Shown here in pieces: positions 1 through 7,121 of a DNA stretch of 40,319 bases. Under the pieces are notes generated by a model. The model saw only the letters and a list, made by a program, of their open reading frames with translations. It was not told where the DNA came from and ran no database searches. The DNA is from Bacteroidaceae bacterium (GTDB lineage: Bacteria; Bacteroidota; Bacteroidia; Bacteroidales; Bacteroidaceae). The position numbers and the translations under genes were made by a program. The stretch covers positions 1 to 40,319 of the forward strand of contig JAFUYM010000050.1 of the NCBI GenBank assembly GCA_017470525.1, read 5' to 3'. The first letter of the stretch is position 1. Every line of letters starts with the position of its first letter.

Positions 1-27
1 ATGAATTATGAATTATGAATTATGAAT
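1..27. repeat. Tandem ATGAATT heptamers
   Basis: Nearly four copies of the 7-mer ATGAATT lie directly upstream of the first promoter. Similar AATTATGAATTATG tracts sit at the same place upstream of the promoters at 12570 and 15016, so this is a recurring promoter-upstream element here. It probably makes flexible or curved DNA; a specific role is not shown. Confidence 0.7.
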
Positions 28-44
28 AAAAAATTGTACCTTTG
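13..44 (+). promoter_or_regulatory. Bacteroidetes promoter for the thiamine operon
   Basis: TACCTTTG at 37-44 matches the Bacteroidetes -7 consensus TAnnTTTG exactly. A TTATG at 13-17 sits where the -33 element is expected, and the same spacing is seen in the promoter at 12570. Transcription would begin near 50, just before the leader hairpin and TPP riboswitch. Confidence 0.7.
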
Positions 45-56
45 CACACCGAAAAG

Positions 57-168
57 TTCTTGGGAGCGTTGCCCCAAGTCTTCGGTTTTAACTAAAGGGG
101 TGCTCGCATCGGCGGGCTGAGATGATACCCAAGAACCTGATGCAGGTAATGCTGCCGTAGGAATGATT
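57..168 (+). ncRNA. TPP (THI-box) riboswitch with upstream leader hairpin
   Basis: The conserved aptamer core runs from about 91 to 168: GGGGTGC, GGCTGAGAT, ATACCC, AACCTGAT, CAGGTAATGCTG and CGTAGGAA appear in canonical order. The next genes are a receptor, a permease and thiamine pyrophosphokinase, which fits thiamine pyrophosphate sensing. A local hairpin precedes the aptamer, CTTGGG (59-64) with CCCAAG (73-78). The same TTCTTGGG (57-64) can instead pair with CCCAAGAA (128-135) inside the aptamer core. No classic U-tract terminator is obvious before the start codon at 292, so control may be translational or through the repeat-rich spacer. Confidence 0.93.
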
Positions 169-214
169 CTCATTGAAAAAATTGAAAAGTTGAAAAACGG
201 AAAAATTGAAAAGA

Positions 215-246
215 CTTCAATCCTTCAATTCTTCAATCCTTCAATT
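215..246 (+). repeat. Two tandem 16-nt CTTCAATCCTTCAATT units in the leader
   Basis: Two perfect copies of CTTCAATCCTTCAATT lie between riboswitch and receptor start. Just upstream (about 174-213) are purine-rich TTGAAAA repeats with partial complementarity to the pyrimidine tract, and CTTTTCA at 258-264 can pair with TGAAAAG copies. The spacer could fold as the riboswitch expression platform; this is inference. Confidence 0.6.
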
Positions 247-291
247 CTTCTTCCCCTTTTCATTGTTTAATCTTTAGTTAAAAAAATTTTT

Positions 292-2577
292 ATGGTAAAA
301 AGGATTTTAGCCTCATGCCTCATTTTTGGTTCTCTGAGCATGATGGCACAGTCAAGGCACCACGCCGTTGACACGATGAAAGTAGTTGACCTCGACGAGG
401 TGAACGTAATTTCCACCCGTGCAGGAGCCACAACCCCTGTGGCACACACGAATGTGAGCAAGGAACAGATTGCCGAACTCAACACGGGAAAAGACCTACC
501 CTACATTCTGTCGCAGACTCCCAGCGTAACTACCACCAGTGATGCTGGCAATGGAATGGGTTACACGACGCTCAGAGTGCGCGGCGTTGACCCTTCGCGC
601 ATCAACATCACGGCAAACGGCATCCCCATGAACGATGCCGAGAGTGCGCAGGTGTATTGGGTGAACATCCCCGATTTCGCCTCCAGTGCAGAGAGTGTGC
701 AGATTCAACGCGGAGCAGGCACCTCAACAAATGGTGCGGGTGCGTTTGGTGCCACCGTGAACATCCAGACTGCACGTCTGGGCACAGAACCTTCGTTCGG
801 CTATGACATGTCGGCTGGTTCTTACGGAACCCATAAAGAAACCTTCCGATTTGCTTCTGGACTGCTGGGCGACCACTGGGCAGTTCAGGGGCGTCTCTCC
901 AACATCGCCACCGACGGCTACATCGACCGTGCTTCCGTGCGATTGGGGTCTTATTTCCTGCAAGCAGCCTACTATGGTGACAATACGGTGGTGAAATTCA
1001 TCACTTTCAATGGACAGGAAAAGACCTACCACGCTTGGAACTACACCAGCAAGTATGAGCAGAGTCTGTATGGACGCACTTATAATTCTTGTGGTGAGTA
1101 TTATGGCGATGATGGAAAACCCCACTATTATGATAACCAGACCGACAACTATCATCAGCAACACTATCAGTTGTTGTGGAACCAAGACCTTGGCTCGATG
1201 CTGAAACTGAATCTCGGTCTGCATCTCACCAAAGGAGACGGGTATTATGAACAATACAAGGTTGGCAAGAGACTTTACCAGTTCAATCTTAACCAGCCTG
1301 GTGACTACAAGACGACGAGTGACCTCATCAATCAGAAGAAGATGGACAATGATTTCTACGGATTCATCGGTTCGCTCAACTATGACAACAAACAAGGACT
1401 GAGTGCCGCGCTCGGTGGAGGATGGAATGTGTATGACGGCGACCACTTCGGCAAGGTCATCTGGGCAAAAGACGTGCTCATCCAGCCTGATTTTGAATAT
1501 TACAACAACAACGGAAAGAAGTATGACGGCAACTTATATGGCAAGGTAAACTATGAGTTCCTGAAAGGACTCAACGCCTTCATCGACTTACAATACCGTC
1601 ATGCCAGCATCCGCATGAACGGACTGACTGACGACTACGACAAGAGTTATCAGCAAATCAACTTCAACGAACGTCATGCCTACAACTTCTTCAACCCCAA
1701 GTTCGGACTCTTCTACCAAATCAATCCTCACCACCATGTGTACGGCAACTTCTCCATCGCTCATAAGGAACCGACCCGCAACGACTTTGAGGACAACATC
1801 GGTGTGAACCTGAAAGCCGAGAAACTGACTGACTGGGAACTGGGCTATCAGTATCGCAACACACAATTCAGTGCAGGATTCAACTTCTACCTGATGAACT
1901 ACGCCAACCAGTTCGTGCTGACAGGACAACTGAACGAAATCGGCGAGATGATTGCCAGCAACGACAACAGCGGAAAGTCCTACCGTGCTGGTATCGAGTT
2001 GGAAGCCGCCTACCAACCCACGAAGTGGTTCCGTTGGGATGTGAACGCCACCTTCAGCCGCAACCGTAACAAGGACTGGACGGTATCTGCAGTGGATGGC
2101 ATCGCTTACGAAAACAGCGATGGCGACGATTGGAACAGTCAGGGCACCATCAACCTCGGCGAGACAAAAACTTCCTTCTCGCCCGAAATCATTTTCAACA
2201 ACATTCTCACGTTCAATTGGAAAGGTTTCAAGGCACAGTTGCAAAGCCAGTACATCAGCAAGCAGTACATGACCAACACGGGATTCCGCTATGCCAAGGT
2301 AGGCAATGAGTATGTCAAACTCTTCCTCTCCGACTACTTCACCAACAACCTTGACCTGTCTTACACCTTCAAATTCAAGGGTATCAAGAGTGCCACCATC
2401 GGAGCCACCCTCTACAACCTCACCTCGCTCAAGTACGACAACAACGGATGGGCATACTGCGAGATTGGCAAGGATGCCAATGGCAAGGCTTACGCATGGA
2501 CAACCGACCTCTACAAGAGCGGATTCGCCCCACAGGCTCCTATCCACTTCATGGCACATTTATCGTTGAACTTCTAA
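292..2577 (+). CDS. TonB-dependent outer-membrane receptor, probably for thiamine
   Basis: A 761-residue outer-membrane receptor, probably importing thiamine or its phosphates with energy from TonB. It starts with a signal peptide (residues 1-20, ending SMMAQ). A plug domain follows directly at about 35-160 (VISTRAGA, LRVRGVDPSRINI, NGIPMNDAES, VQIQRGAGTSTNGAGAFG), with no carboxypeptidase-like N-terminal domain. The rest is a beta-barrel ending in a terminal Phe (HLSLNF). Substrate is inferred from context: it is the first gene after the TPP riboswitch and precedes a PnuT-type permease and thiamine pyrophosphokinase, the known Bacteroidetes thiamine salvage arrangement. ATG 292 is followed at once by the signal peptide. 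Confidence 0.92.
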   Translation: MVKRILASCLIFGSLSMMAQSRHHAVDTMKVVDLDEVNVISTRAGATTPVAHTNVSKEQIAELNTGKDLPYILSQTPSVTTTSDAGNGMGYTTLRVRGVDPSRINITANGIPMNDAESAQVYWVNIPDFASSAESVQIQRGAGTSTNGAGAFGATVNIQTARLGTEPSFGYDMSAGSYGTHKETFRFASGLLGDHWAVQGRLSNIATDGYIDRASVRLGSYFLQAAYYGDNTVVKFITFNGQEKTYHAWNYTSKYEQSLYGRTYNSCGEYYGDDGKPHYYDNQTDNYHQQHYQLLWNQDLGSMLKLNLGLHLTKGDGYYEQYKVGKRLYQFNLNQPGDYKTTSDLINQKKMDNDFYGFIGSLNYDNKQGLSAALGGGWNVYDGDHFGKVIWAKDVLIQPDFEYYNNNGKKYDGNLYGKVNYEFLKGLNAFIDLQYRHASIRMNGLTDDYDKSYQQINFNERHAYNFFNPKFGLFYQINPHHHVYGNFSIAHKEPTRNDFEDNIGVNLKAEKLTDWELGYQYRNTQFSAGFNFYLMNYANQFVLTGQLNEIGEMIASNDNSGKSYRAGIELEAAYQPTKWFRWDVNATFSRNRNKDWTVSAVDGIAYENSDGDDWNSQGTINLGETKTSFSPEIIFNNILTFNWKGFKAQLQSQYISKQYMTNTGFRYAKVGNEYVKLFLSDYFTNNLDLSYTFKFKGIKSATIGATLYNLTSLKYDNNGWAYCEIGKDANGKAYAWTTDLYKSGFAPQAPIHFMAHLSLNF

Positions 2578-2612
2578 CCAGCCCATGCGCTGGGCGATTT
2601 CCTCCTTTCGGA

Positions 2613-3185
2613 ATGAAAGACTATCTGCTTAACAACTGGCTCGAAATTCTTGGCACCGTCTGTGGCATCGTCTATCTCTACCAAGAACTGAAAGCAAGCA
2701 TCTACATGTGGGTGACGGGCATCATCATGCCCGCCATCTCACTCTTCGTCTATTATGAGGCAGGGCTTTATGCCGACTTTGGCATCAACGTTTACTACCT
2801 CATTGCTGCTGTTTATGGATTCCTTGTCTGGCAGTTTGGCAAAAAGAAAGACCAAAAGGAACTACCCATCACCCTCACGCCCAAACGGAAGTATGGCTGG
2901 CTTGCTGTCACCTTCGTCCTCGCTTTCATTGCCATCGGCTTCATCTTGCAAACATACACCGACAGCACCGTGCCTTGGTGGGACAGTTTCACCACCGCCC
3001 TCTCCATTGTCGGCATGTGGATGCTGGCTCGCAAGTGGCTCGAACAATGGTGGGCATGGGTGGCTGTCGATGCAGTTTCAACCATCCTCTACATCTACAA
3101 AGGCATCTACTTCTATGCCGCTCTCTATGCACTCTATACCCTCATTGCCATCTACGGATATTACAAATGGAAACGACTGATGTAA
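2613..3185 (+). CDS. pnuT: PnuT thiamine transporter (PnuC/NMN transporter family)
   Basis: A 190-residue inner-membrane protein of the PnuC facilitator family, with about seven hydrophobic segments and the family's aromatic helices (MWVTGIIMPAISLF; YYLIAAVYGFLVW). PnuC proteins carry nicotinamide riboside; members named PnuT carry thiamine. The thiamine assignment rests on position between a TPP-riboswitch receptor and thiamine pyrophosphokinase. The start at 2613 begins MKDYLLNNWLEILG, as in homologues; an in-frame start at 2448 would lie inside the receptor gene. The gap to the receptor stop is 35 nt, and the 3' end overlaps the kinase gene by 19 nt, so the two are probably translationally coupled. 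Confidence 0.9.
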   Translation: MKDYLLNNWLEILGTVCGIVYLYQELKASIYMWVTGIIMPAISLFVYYEAGLYADFGINVYYLIAAVYGFLVWQFGKKKDQKELPITLTPKRKYGWLAVTFVLAFIAIGFILQTYTDSTVPWWDSFTTALSIVGMWMLARKWLEQWWAWVAVDAVSTILYIYKGIYFYAALYALYTLIAIYGYYKWKRLM

Positions 3186-3802
3186 ACAACGATTCTTGGG
3201 AGTGTTGCCCCAAGACCGATGACTGCGTAGTTCTCGCCAATGGCGACTACCCCACACACCCTATTCCTCTCTCCATCTTAGAGCATGCCCCCTACCTCGT
3301 CTGCTGTGATGGGGCGGCTATAGCACAAGCCGATATCATTATCGGTGACGGAGATTCTGTTCCCGAACAGTTCCGAGACCGCTTGCTGCAAATCGAAGAG
3401 CAGGAAGACAATGACCTGACCAAAGCCACACGTTACTGTGTCCAGATGGGGTGGCACCGCATTGCCTACCTTGGTTGCACTGGCAAGCGAGAAGACCACA
3501 CGCTGGGCAACATCTCACTGCTGATGCGCTACCATCGCGACTTCGGCATCGACGGCATCATGTACACCGACCATGGCTTCTTCACCCCTTGTCATGGCAT
3601 TCAAACCTTCCGTAGTTTCCCCCGCCAGCAAGTCAGCATCTTCAATCTTACAGCCATGGTCCTCACTTCCGAAGGACTCCGTTGGCAAGCCTACCCTTAT
3701 CAAGAATGGTGGCAAGGAACGCTCAACGAATCCCTTGCCAACACCTTCACCATCCATTCTGATGGTGACTATATCCTTTATCAGACTTATGCTGCCAAAT
3801 AA
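3167..3802 (+). CDS. thiN: Thiamine pyrophosphokinase
   Basis: A 211-residue cytoplasmic enzyme that transfers pyrophosphate from ATP to thiamine to form TPP, trapping imported vitamin. Family signatures are visible: VLANGDYPTHPIPL near the N-terminus, CCDGA, IIGDGDS, the DNDLTKA motif and GKREDHTLGN. The ATG at 3167 lies inside pnuT. The roughly 20 residues before VVLANGDYP are longer than I expect, and part of this stretch (DSWECCPK) is encoded by 3193-3214, a near-identical copy of the hairpin in the TPP leader at 57-78. It is the last gene of the thiamine operon; the next genes are on the opposite strand. Confidence 0.93.
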   Translation: METTDVNNDSWECCPKTDDCVVLANGDYPTHPIPLSILEHAPYLVCCDGAAIAQADIIIGDGDSVPEQFRDRLLQIEEQEDNDLTKATRYCVQMGWHRIAYLGCTGKREDHTLGNISLLMRYHRDFGIDGIMYTDHGFFTPCHGIQTFRSFPRQQVSIFNLTAMVLTSEGLRWQAYPYQEWWQGTLNESLANTFTIHSDGDYILYQTYAAK

Positions 3803-3825
3803 ATTTGAAGGATTGAACTTGAAAA

Positions 3826-4182
3826 CTACACCCCAGTCCCTTTCACACTGAGTTTTGGATTATTCCGATGGCGTTCTTTATCACGTGAAGTCTTTTTGTC
3901 AATGTTTTTGCGAAGAGCATCGGTCAAATCGACACCTGTCTGATTGGCAAGGCAAAGCAACACCCACAGCACGTCCGCCATCTCATCGGCAGGGTCTTGT
4001 GGTTCACCGTCCTTGAAAGACTGGTCACCATACTTGCGAGCCATGATACGTGCCAATTCACCCACTTCTTCAGTAAGCACAGCCATGTTGGTCAGTTCGG
4101 AGAAGTAGCGCACACCGTATGTGTGAATCCAATCGTCCACAAGCATTTGCGCCTCCCTGAGGGTCAAGTCTTTTTCTTCCAT
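3826..4182 (-). CDS. MazG-like nucleotide pyrophosphohydrolase
   Basis: A 118-residue protein of the all-alpha MazG/iMazG superfamily, which hydrolyses (d)NTPs to monophosphates and can cleanse the nucleotide pool. The metal-binding helices are present: TEEVGELARIMARKYG (residues 37-52) and ADEMADVLWVLLCLAN (65-80). The start at 4182 begins MEEKDLTLREAQMLVDDW; longer in-frame starts would run into the Vsr gene. It lies 13 nt after the Vsr gene on the same strand and is probably the last gene of the transcript. Exact substrate cannot be told from sequence. Confidence 0.85.
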   Translation of the reverse strand: MEEKDLTLREAQMLVDDWIHTYGVRYFSELTNMAVLTEEVGELARIMARKYGDQSFKDGEPQDPADEMADVLWVLLCLANQTGVDLTDALRKNIDKKTSRDKERHRNNPKLSVKGTGV

Positions 4183-4195
4183 ATATAATAATGTA

Positions 4196-4699
4196 TTAGG
4201 TTTCTGTGTCTTCCGCTGCAATGCTCCGTTCCTCCTCCACATCAAAGTGATAAGTGAATTTGGCTCCTTGGTTCTCAAGAGCAATGAAATTGAGCGTACG
4301 GAGTAAGCCTTGCAGCGTCTTCTCACGCTCTTTGGGTTTGAGTTGGCACTCCCAGATTTCGATGGTGTGCCAGCCTTGCGCCTTGAGTGCCAAGAGGTTT
4401 TCGTGGTCGCGCTGCTTGTTGCGGAGAATCTTGTGCGACCAAAAATCGACGTGGGTTTGTGGCGTCTTGTACAGGGAGCAGCCTTCGTGTCCATGCCAAA
4501 AGCAGCCGTTGATGAAAATGCAAGTACGAAGCCCCACGATAGCAAGGTCGGGAGTGCCTGGCAAGGTCTTGGCATGGATACGATAGCGGAACCCATGACT
4601 GAACAGAAAACGGCGCACCAGCATCTCGGGTCGGGTGTTCTTCGACCTGATTCTGCGCATGCAGTTGCTGCGCTGTTCGGGTGTCATCTTGTCTGCCAT
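4196..4699 (-). CDS. vsr: Very short patch repair (Vsr-type) endonuclease
   Basis: A 167-residue Vsr-family nuclease, which in E. coli nicks DNA at T:G mismatches left by deamination of 5-methylcytosine. The catalytic Asp is at residue 51 (LPGTPDLAI) and His69 lies in GCFWHGH, the same numbering as E. coli Vsr. Zinc ligands are plausible at C66, H71, C74 and C118 (WEC). The position of E. coli His64 is Asn here (FINGCFW). No cytosine-5 methyltransferase gene, the usual partner, is in the window. The gene is 4 nt downstream of the DUF4130 gene. It could act on mismatches from a methylase elsewhere or be a relative with another substrate. Confidence 0.88.
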   Translation of the reverse strand: MADKMTPEQRSNCMRRIRSKNTRPEMLVRRFLFSHGFRYRIHAKTLPGTPDLAIVGLRTCIFINGCFWHGHEGCSLYKTPQTHVDFWSHKILRNKQRDHENLLALKAQGWHTIEIWECQLKPKEREKTLQGLLRTLNFIALENQGAKFTYHFDVEEERSIAAEDTET

Positions 4700-4703
4700 A
4701 GGG

Positions 4704-5486
4704 TTATTGCTTTTCTGTCATATATTTCCAATACCGACGGGGCATGTCTTTGAGTTGCTTCTTAGGGTTCATGCGTTCACGGATGCAGATGGCTTTGAAG
4801 TAGGTGCGCCACAGGTCCTGGAAGAGTTTGTCATCCTCACTCAGCACCTCGTCGTTCAGTTTGCCGCTATCCAGGTCGAAGGGCAGGGCATCCTCATGCT
4901 GAAACGTGATGCGGGTCACCTCCTGCTGGTCGTAGTAGAAGCCATAGCGACGCTTGGCATCGTAGATGAGCCAAGGCTGGTCGCCAAAGCGGTCACGGAA
5001 GTGCGCCACGGTGAGCGGCAACACATCGTGGTCGGGAGAAACCACACCGAGGTATGTGCCATCCTTTGCTTTCTGAAAGCGAAGAAACTGGAGCATTCGG
5101 TGCTGTTCGTAAATCACCTTCCTGCCGATGTTCGTGACCGCCAGCACATCCGGGTCGGAGAAGTTTCGTTCGATGCTTGCCCTGCCTTCGGGCCGACGGA
5201 ACACCTTACAGATATACTGAAAGAGAGGCGTGTCCAACTCAGGAAGTTCCGACAGATAACTCACCATCAATAACCGCATCGCTTGCCTGGAAAGCCGCTT
5301 CTCCAGTCCTGCCCACACTCGCCCCGCACGGTCATCGGCTGTCATCACCTCATGCACCTCCTCACAAAACAGCGGCAGCGGCTCTCCCTTCCCCACCAGC
5401 ATGTCGGGCTGCTGACGAAGCGAGAAGGCATCGAAGACAGCGGAAAGCAGTCCGTCAAGCGTTCTATCAAAAGTGTATACAAGCAT
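4704..5486 (-). CDS. DUF4130-type putative DNA metabolism protein
   Basis: A 260-residue cytoplasmic protein resembling the DUF4130/TIGR03915 family, which is found almost always beside a radical SAM protein of the TIGR03916 type, as here. Recognisable stretches are the N-terminal YTFDRTLDGLLSAVFDA and the later NIGRKVIYEQHRMLQFLRF, DHDVLPLTVAHFRDRF and PWLIYDAKRRYGFYYD. The biochemical role is unknown; a DNA repair or modification role is only suggested by the family name and partner. It is 60 nt downstream of the radical SAM gene, a gap largely filled by 9-bp tandem repeats, and 4 nt upstream of the Vsr gene. Confidence 0.85.
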   Translation of the reverse strand: MLVYTFDRTLDGLLSAVFDAFSLRQQPDMLVGKGEPLPLFCEEVHEVMTADDRAGRVWAGLEKRLSRQAMRLLMVSYLSELPELDTPLFQYICKVFRRPEGRASIERNFSDPDVLAVTNIGRKVIYEQHRMLQFLRFQKAKDGTYLGVVSPDHDVLPLTVAHFRDRFGDQPWLIYDAKRRYGFYYDQQEVTRITFQHEDALPFDLDSGKLNDEVLSEDDKLFQDLWRTYFKAICIRERMNPKKQLKDMPRRYWKYMTEKQ

Positions 5487-5499
5487 TTTGTTGTAATTG

Positions 5500-5562
5500 G
5501 AATATTCAGAGTTTTCGGAATATTCGGAGTATTCAGAGTGTTCTGATTACTCTGATTTCTCC
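5500..5562. repeat. 9-bp tandem repeat (GARTATTCR) across a gene end
   Basis: About seven consecutive 9-mers (GAATATTCA, GAGTTTTCG, GAATATTCG, GAGTATTCA, GAGTGTTCT, then decaying) fill the spacer before the DUF4130 gene and continue into the last codons of the radical SAM gene, whose stop lies at 5547-5549. Slippage here would change spacer length or the extreme C-terminus of the radical SAM protein in steps of three residues. Confidence 0.8.
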
Positions 5563-6857
5563 GGCGATTCTTCTCCAAATTCAAGTTGCAGTTGCATCTC
5601 CGCAGCCGCCTTCTTCTGCTGTGTTTTCGACACCAGCAGTGGCTTCAGCCGTTCGGGGTGCAGTTCGTTGATGCCCACAATCGGGTTGGCATAGCCGTCC
5701 GTCAGTTCATGGCAAGTGATGAAATACTTCGCTTTCTTCATCACCACGCCCATCTTCTTCAGGTGATAGGAAGTGATGCGGTTGAAGCGCCGGGAGTTCA
5801 CAATCAGCGTTGCCGACTTCACCCCGATGCCGGGCACACGCAAGATTTTCTCATAGTCGTCACGGTTGATGTCCACGGGGAATTGCTCAGGATGCCGCAA
5901 CGCCCACGCCAGTTTCGGATCCACCTCCAAGTCGAGGTTCGCACTCGCCTCATCCACAATCTCCTCCACCTTGAACTGATAGAACCTCATCAGCCAATCC
6001 GCCTGATAGAGACGGTTTTCCCTCACCAACGGCGGTTGCTTCAACACTGGCAGACGAGGGTCGTAGGTGTTCACACTCACATAGCCCGAATAGTACACAC
6101 GCCGCATGGTGGGTTGGTCGTACATGGCAGACGACATGTGCAGGATGTCCCTGTCCGTCTCTGCCGTAGCCCCCACAATCATCTGGGTGCTCTGACCAGC
6201 CGGCACAAAACGTGGCACATGGCGAAGGTGCTTGCGGTCCTCCTTGTTCTCCAACACCCCTTGCTGAATGAACTGCATGGGCTGGAACACGCTCTTGTGG
6301 TCTTTCTCTGGAGCCAGCAGTTTCAGCGACTCCTCTTTCGGAATCTCGATGTTCACGCTCATGCGGTCAGCATACCTGCCAGCCTCGCTCATCAGTTCCC
6401 GACTTGCCCCAGGAATGCTCTTCAGGTGGATGTACCCATTGAACCTGTGCACCGTCCGTAAATCACGGGCTATCGCCACCAACCGCTCCATCGTATAGTC
6501 AGGATTCCGCACCACCCCACTGCTCAGAAACAGCCCTTCGATGTAGTTCCTTCGGTAGAACTCCATCACAATCTCCACCAACTCATGCACCGCCAGCGTC
6601 GCCCGTGGGATGTCGTTGCTCCTTCGGTTCACACAGTAAGCACAGTCATACATGCAGCAGTTCGTCAGCATCACCTTCAGCAGCGAGATGCACCTCCCGT
6701 CGTCGGCAAACGAGTGGCAGATGCCCACCCCACCCACGGTGTTGCCCACCATGCCTTGCTTACCGTCACGCACAGTGCCACTGGAGGAACACGACACGTC
6801 ATACTTTGCCGATTCCGCCAATATCCGCAACTTCTCCATGGTTTTCTCTGTCAACAT
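5547..6857 (-). CDS. Putative DNA modification/repair radical SAM protein
   Basis: A 436-residue radical SAM enzyme. The cluster motif C68-x3-C72-x2-C75 lies in NCCMYDCAYC. Near the C-terminus is a helix-hairpin-helix-like stretch, ILRVPGIGVKSATLIVNSRR, suggesting nucleic-acid contact. This matches the TIGR03916 family, described as putative DNA modification/repair and related in fold to spore photoproduct lyase-like enzymes; the true reaction is unknown. The start at 6857 (MLTEKTMEKLRILA) is preferred; an alternative lies 24 nt upstream at 6881. The partner DUF4130 gene follows on the same strand. The stop codon lies inside a 9-bp tandem repeat. Confidence 0.87.
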   Translation of the reverse strand: MLTEKTMEKLRILAESAKYDVSCSSSGTVRDGKQGMVGNTVGGVGICHSFADDGRCISLLKVMLTNCCMYDCAYCVNRRSNDIPRATLAVHELVEIVMEFYRRNYIEGLFLSSGVVRNPDYTMERLVAIARDLRTVHRFNGYIHLKSIPGASRELMSEAGRYADRMSVNIEIPKEESLKLLAPEKDHKSVFQPMQFIQQGVLENKEDRKHLRHVPRFVPAGQSTQMIVGATAETDRDILHMSSAMYDQPTMRRVYYSGYVSVNTYDPRLPVLKQPPLVRENRLYQADWLMRFYQFKVEEIVDEASANLDLEVDPKLAWALRHPEQFPVDINRDDYEKILRVPGIGVKSATLIVNSRRFNRITSYHLKKMGVVMKKAKYFITCHELTDGYANPIVGINELHPERLKPLLVSKTQQKKAAAEMQLQLEFGEESPEKSE

Positions 6858-6924
6858 GCTTTTCTTACCGTATGAAACCAAAACAAGAGTGGCATCCTAA
6901 AACACCACTCTTGCACTTTGTTAG

Positions 6925-6998
6925 TCGGGAAGACCAGACTCGAACTGGCGACCACACGCCCCCCAGACGTGTACGCTAACCAACTGCGCTACTTCCCG
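6925..6998 (-). tRNA. tRNA-Pro (GGG)
   Basis: A 74-nt cloverleaf on the minus strand. The acceptor stem is CGGGAAG/CTTCCCG with discriminator A. T8 is followed by the D arm containing AGTTGGTTAG. The anticodon stem is CACGT/GCGTG with loop CTGGGGG, giving anticodon GGG, and the T loop contains GTTCGAGTC. CCA is not encoded. A TACCTTTG promoter lies upstream at 7040-7047. Confidence 0.93.
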
Positions 6999-7039
6999 AT
7001 TGACTTCATTGAACCATAGGGTTCTGCTGAAATCGGATG

Positions 7040-7047
7040 CAAAGGTA
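7040..7047 (-). promoter_or_regulatory. -7 box for tRNA-Pro
   Basis: The + strand reads CAAAGGTA, so the minus strand has TACCTTTG, the Bacteroidetes -7 consensus, about 42 nt before the mature tRNA 5' end. Read-through could also supply the radical SAM gene downstream. Confidence 0.65.
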
Positions 7048-7121
7048 GCACAATTTAGAGAGATAACAAAATAAAACAAGAGTTTTTTTAGAGGAGAAAT
7101 CGAAAATATCCTCTCCTATGC

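Noticed and set aside
5497-5694. A plus-strand frame with repeated EYSE residues
   Set aside because: It is the translation of the 9-bp tandem repeat and then runs antisense through the radical SAM gene.
7080-7117. Hairpin GAGGAGA...TCCTCTC as a terminator for the receptor gene at 7122
   Set aside because: On the minus strand the stem is followed by A-rich, not U-rich, sequence; support is too weak.
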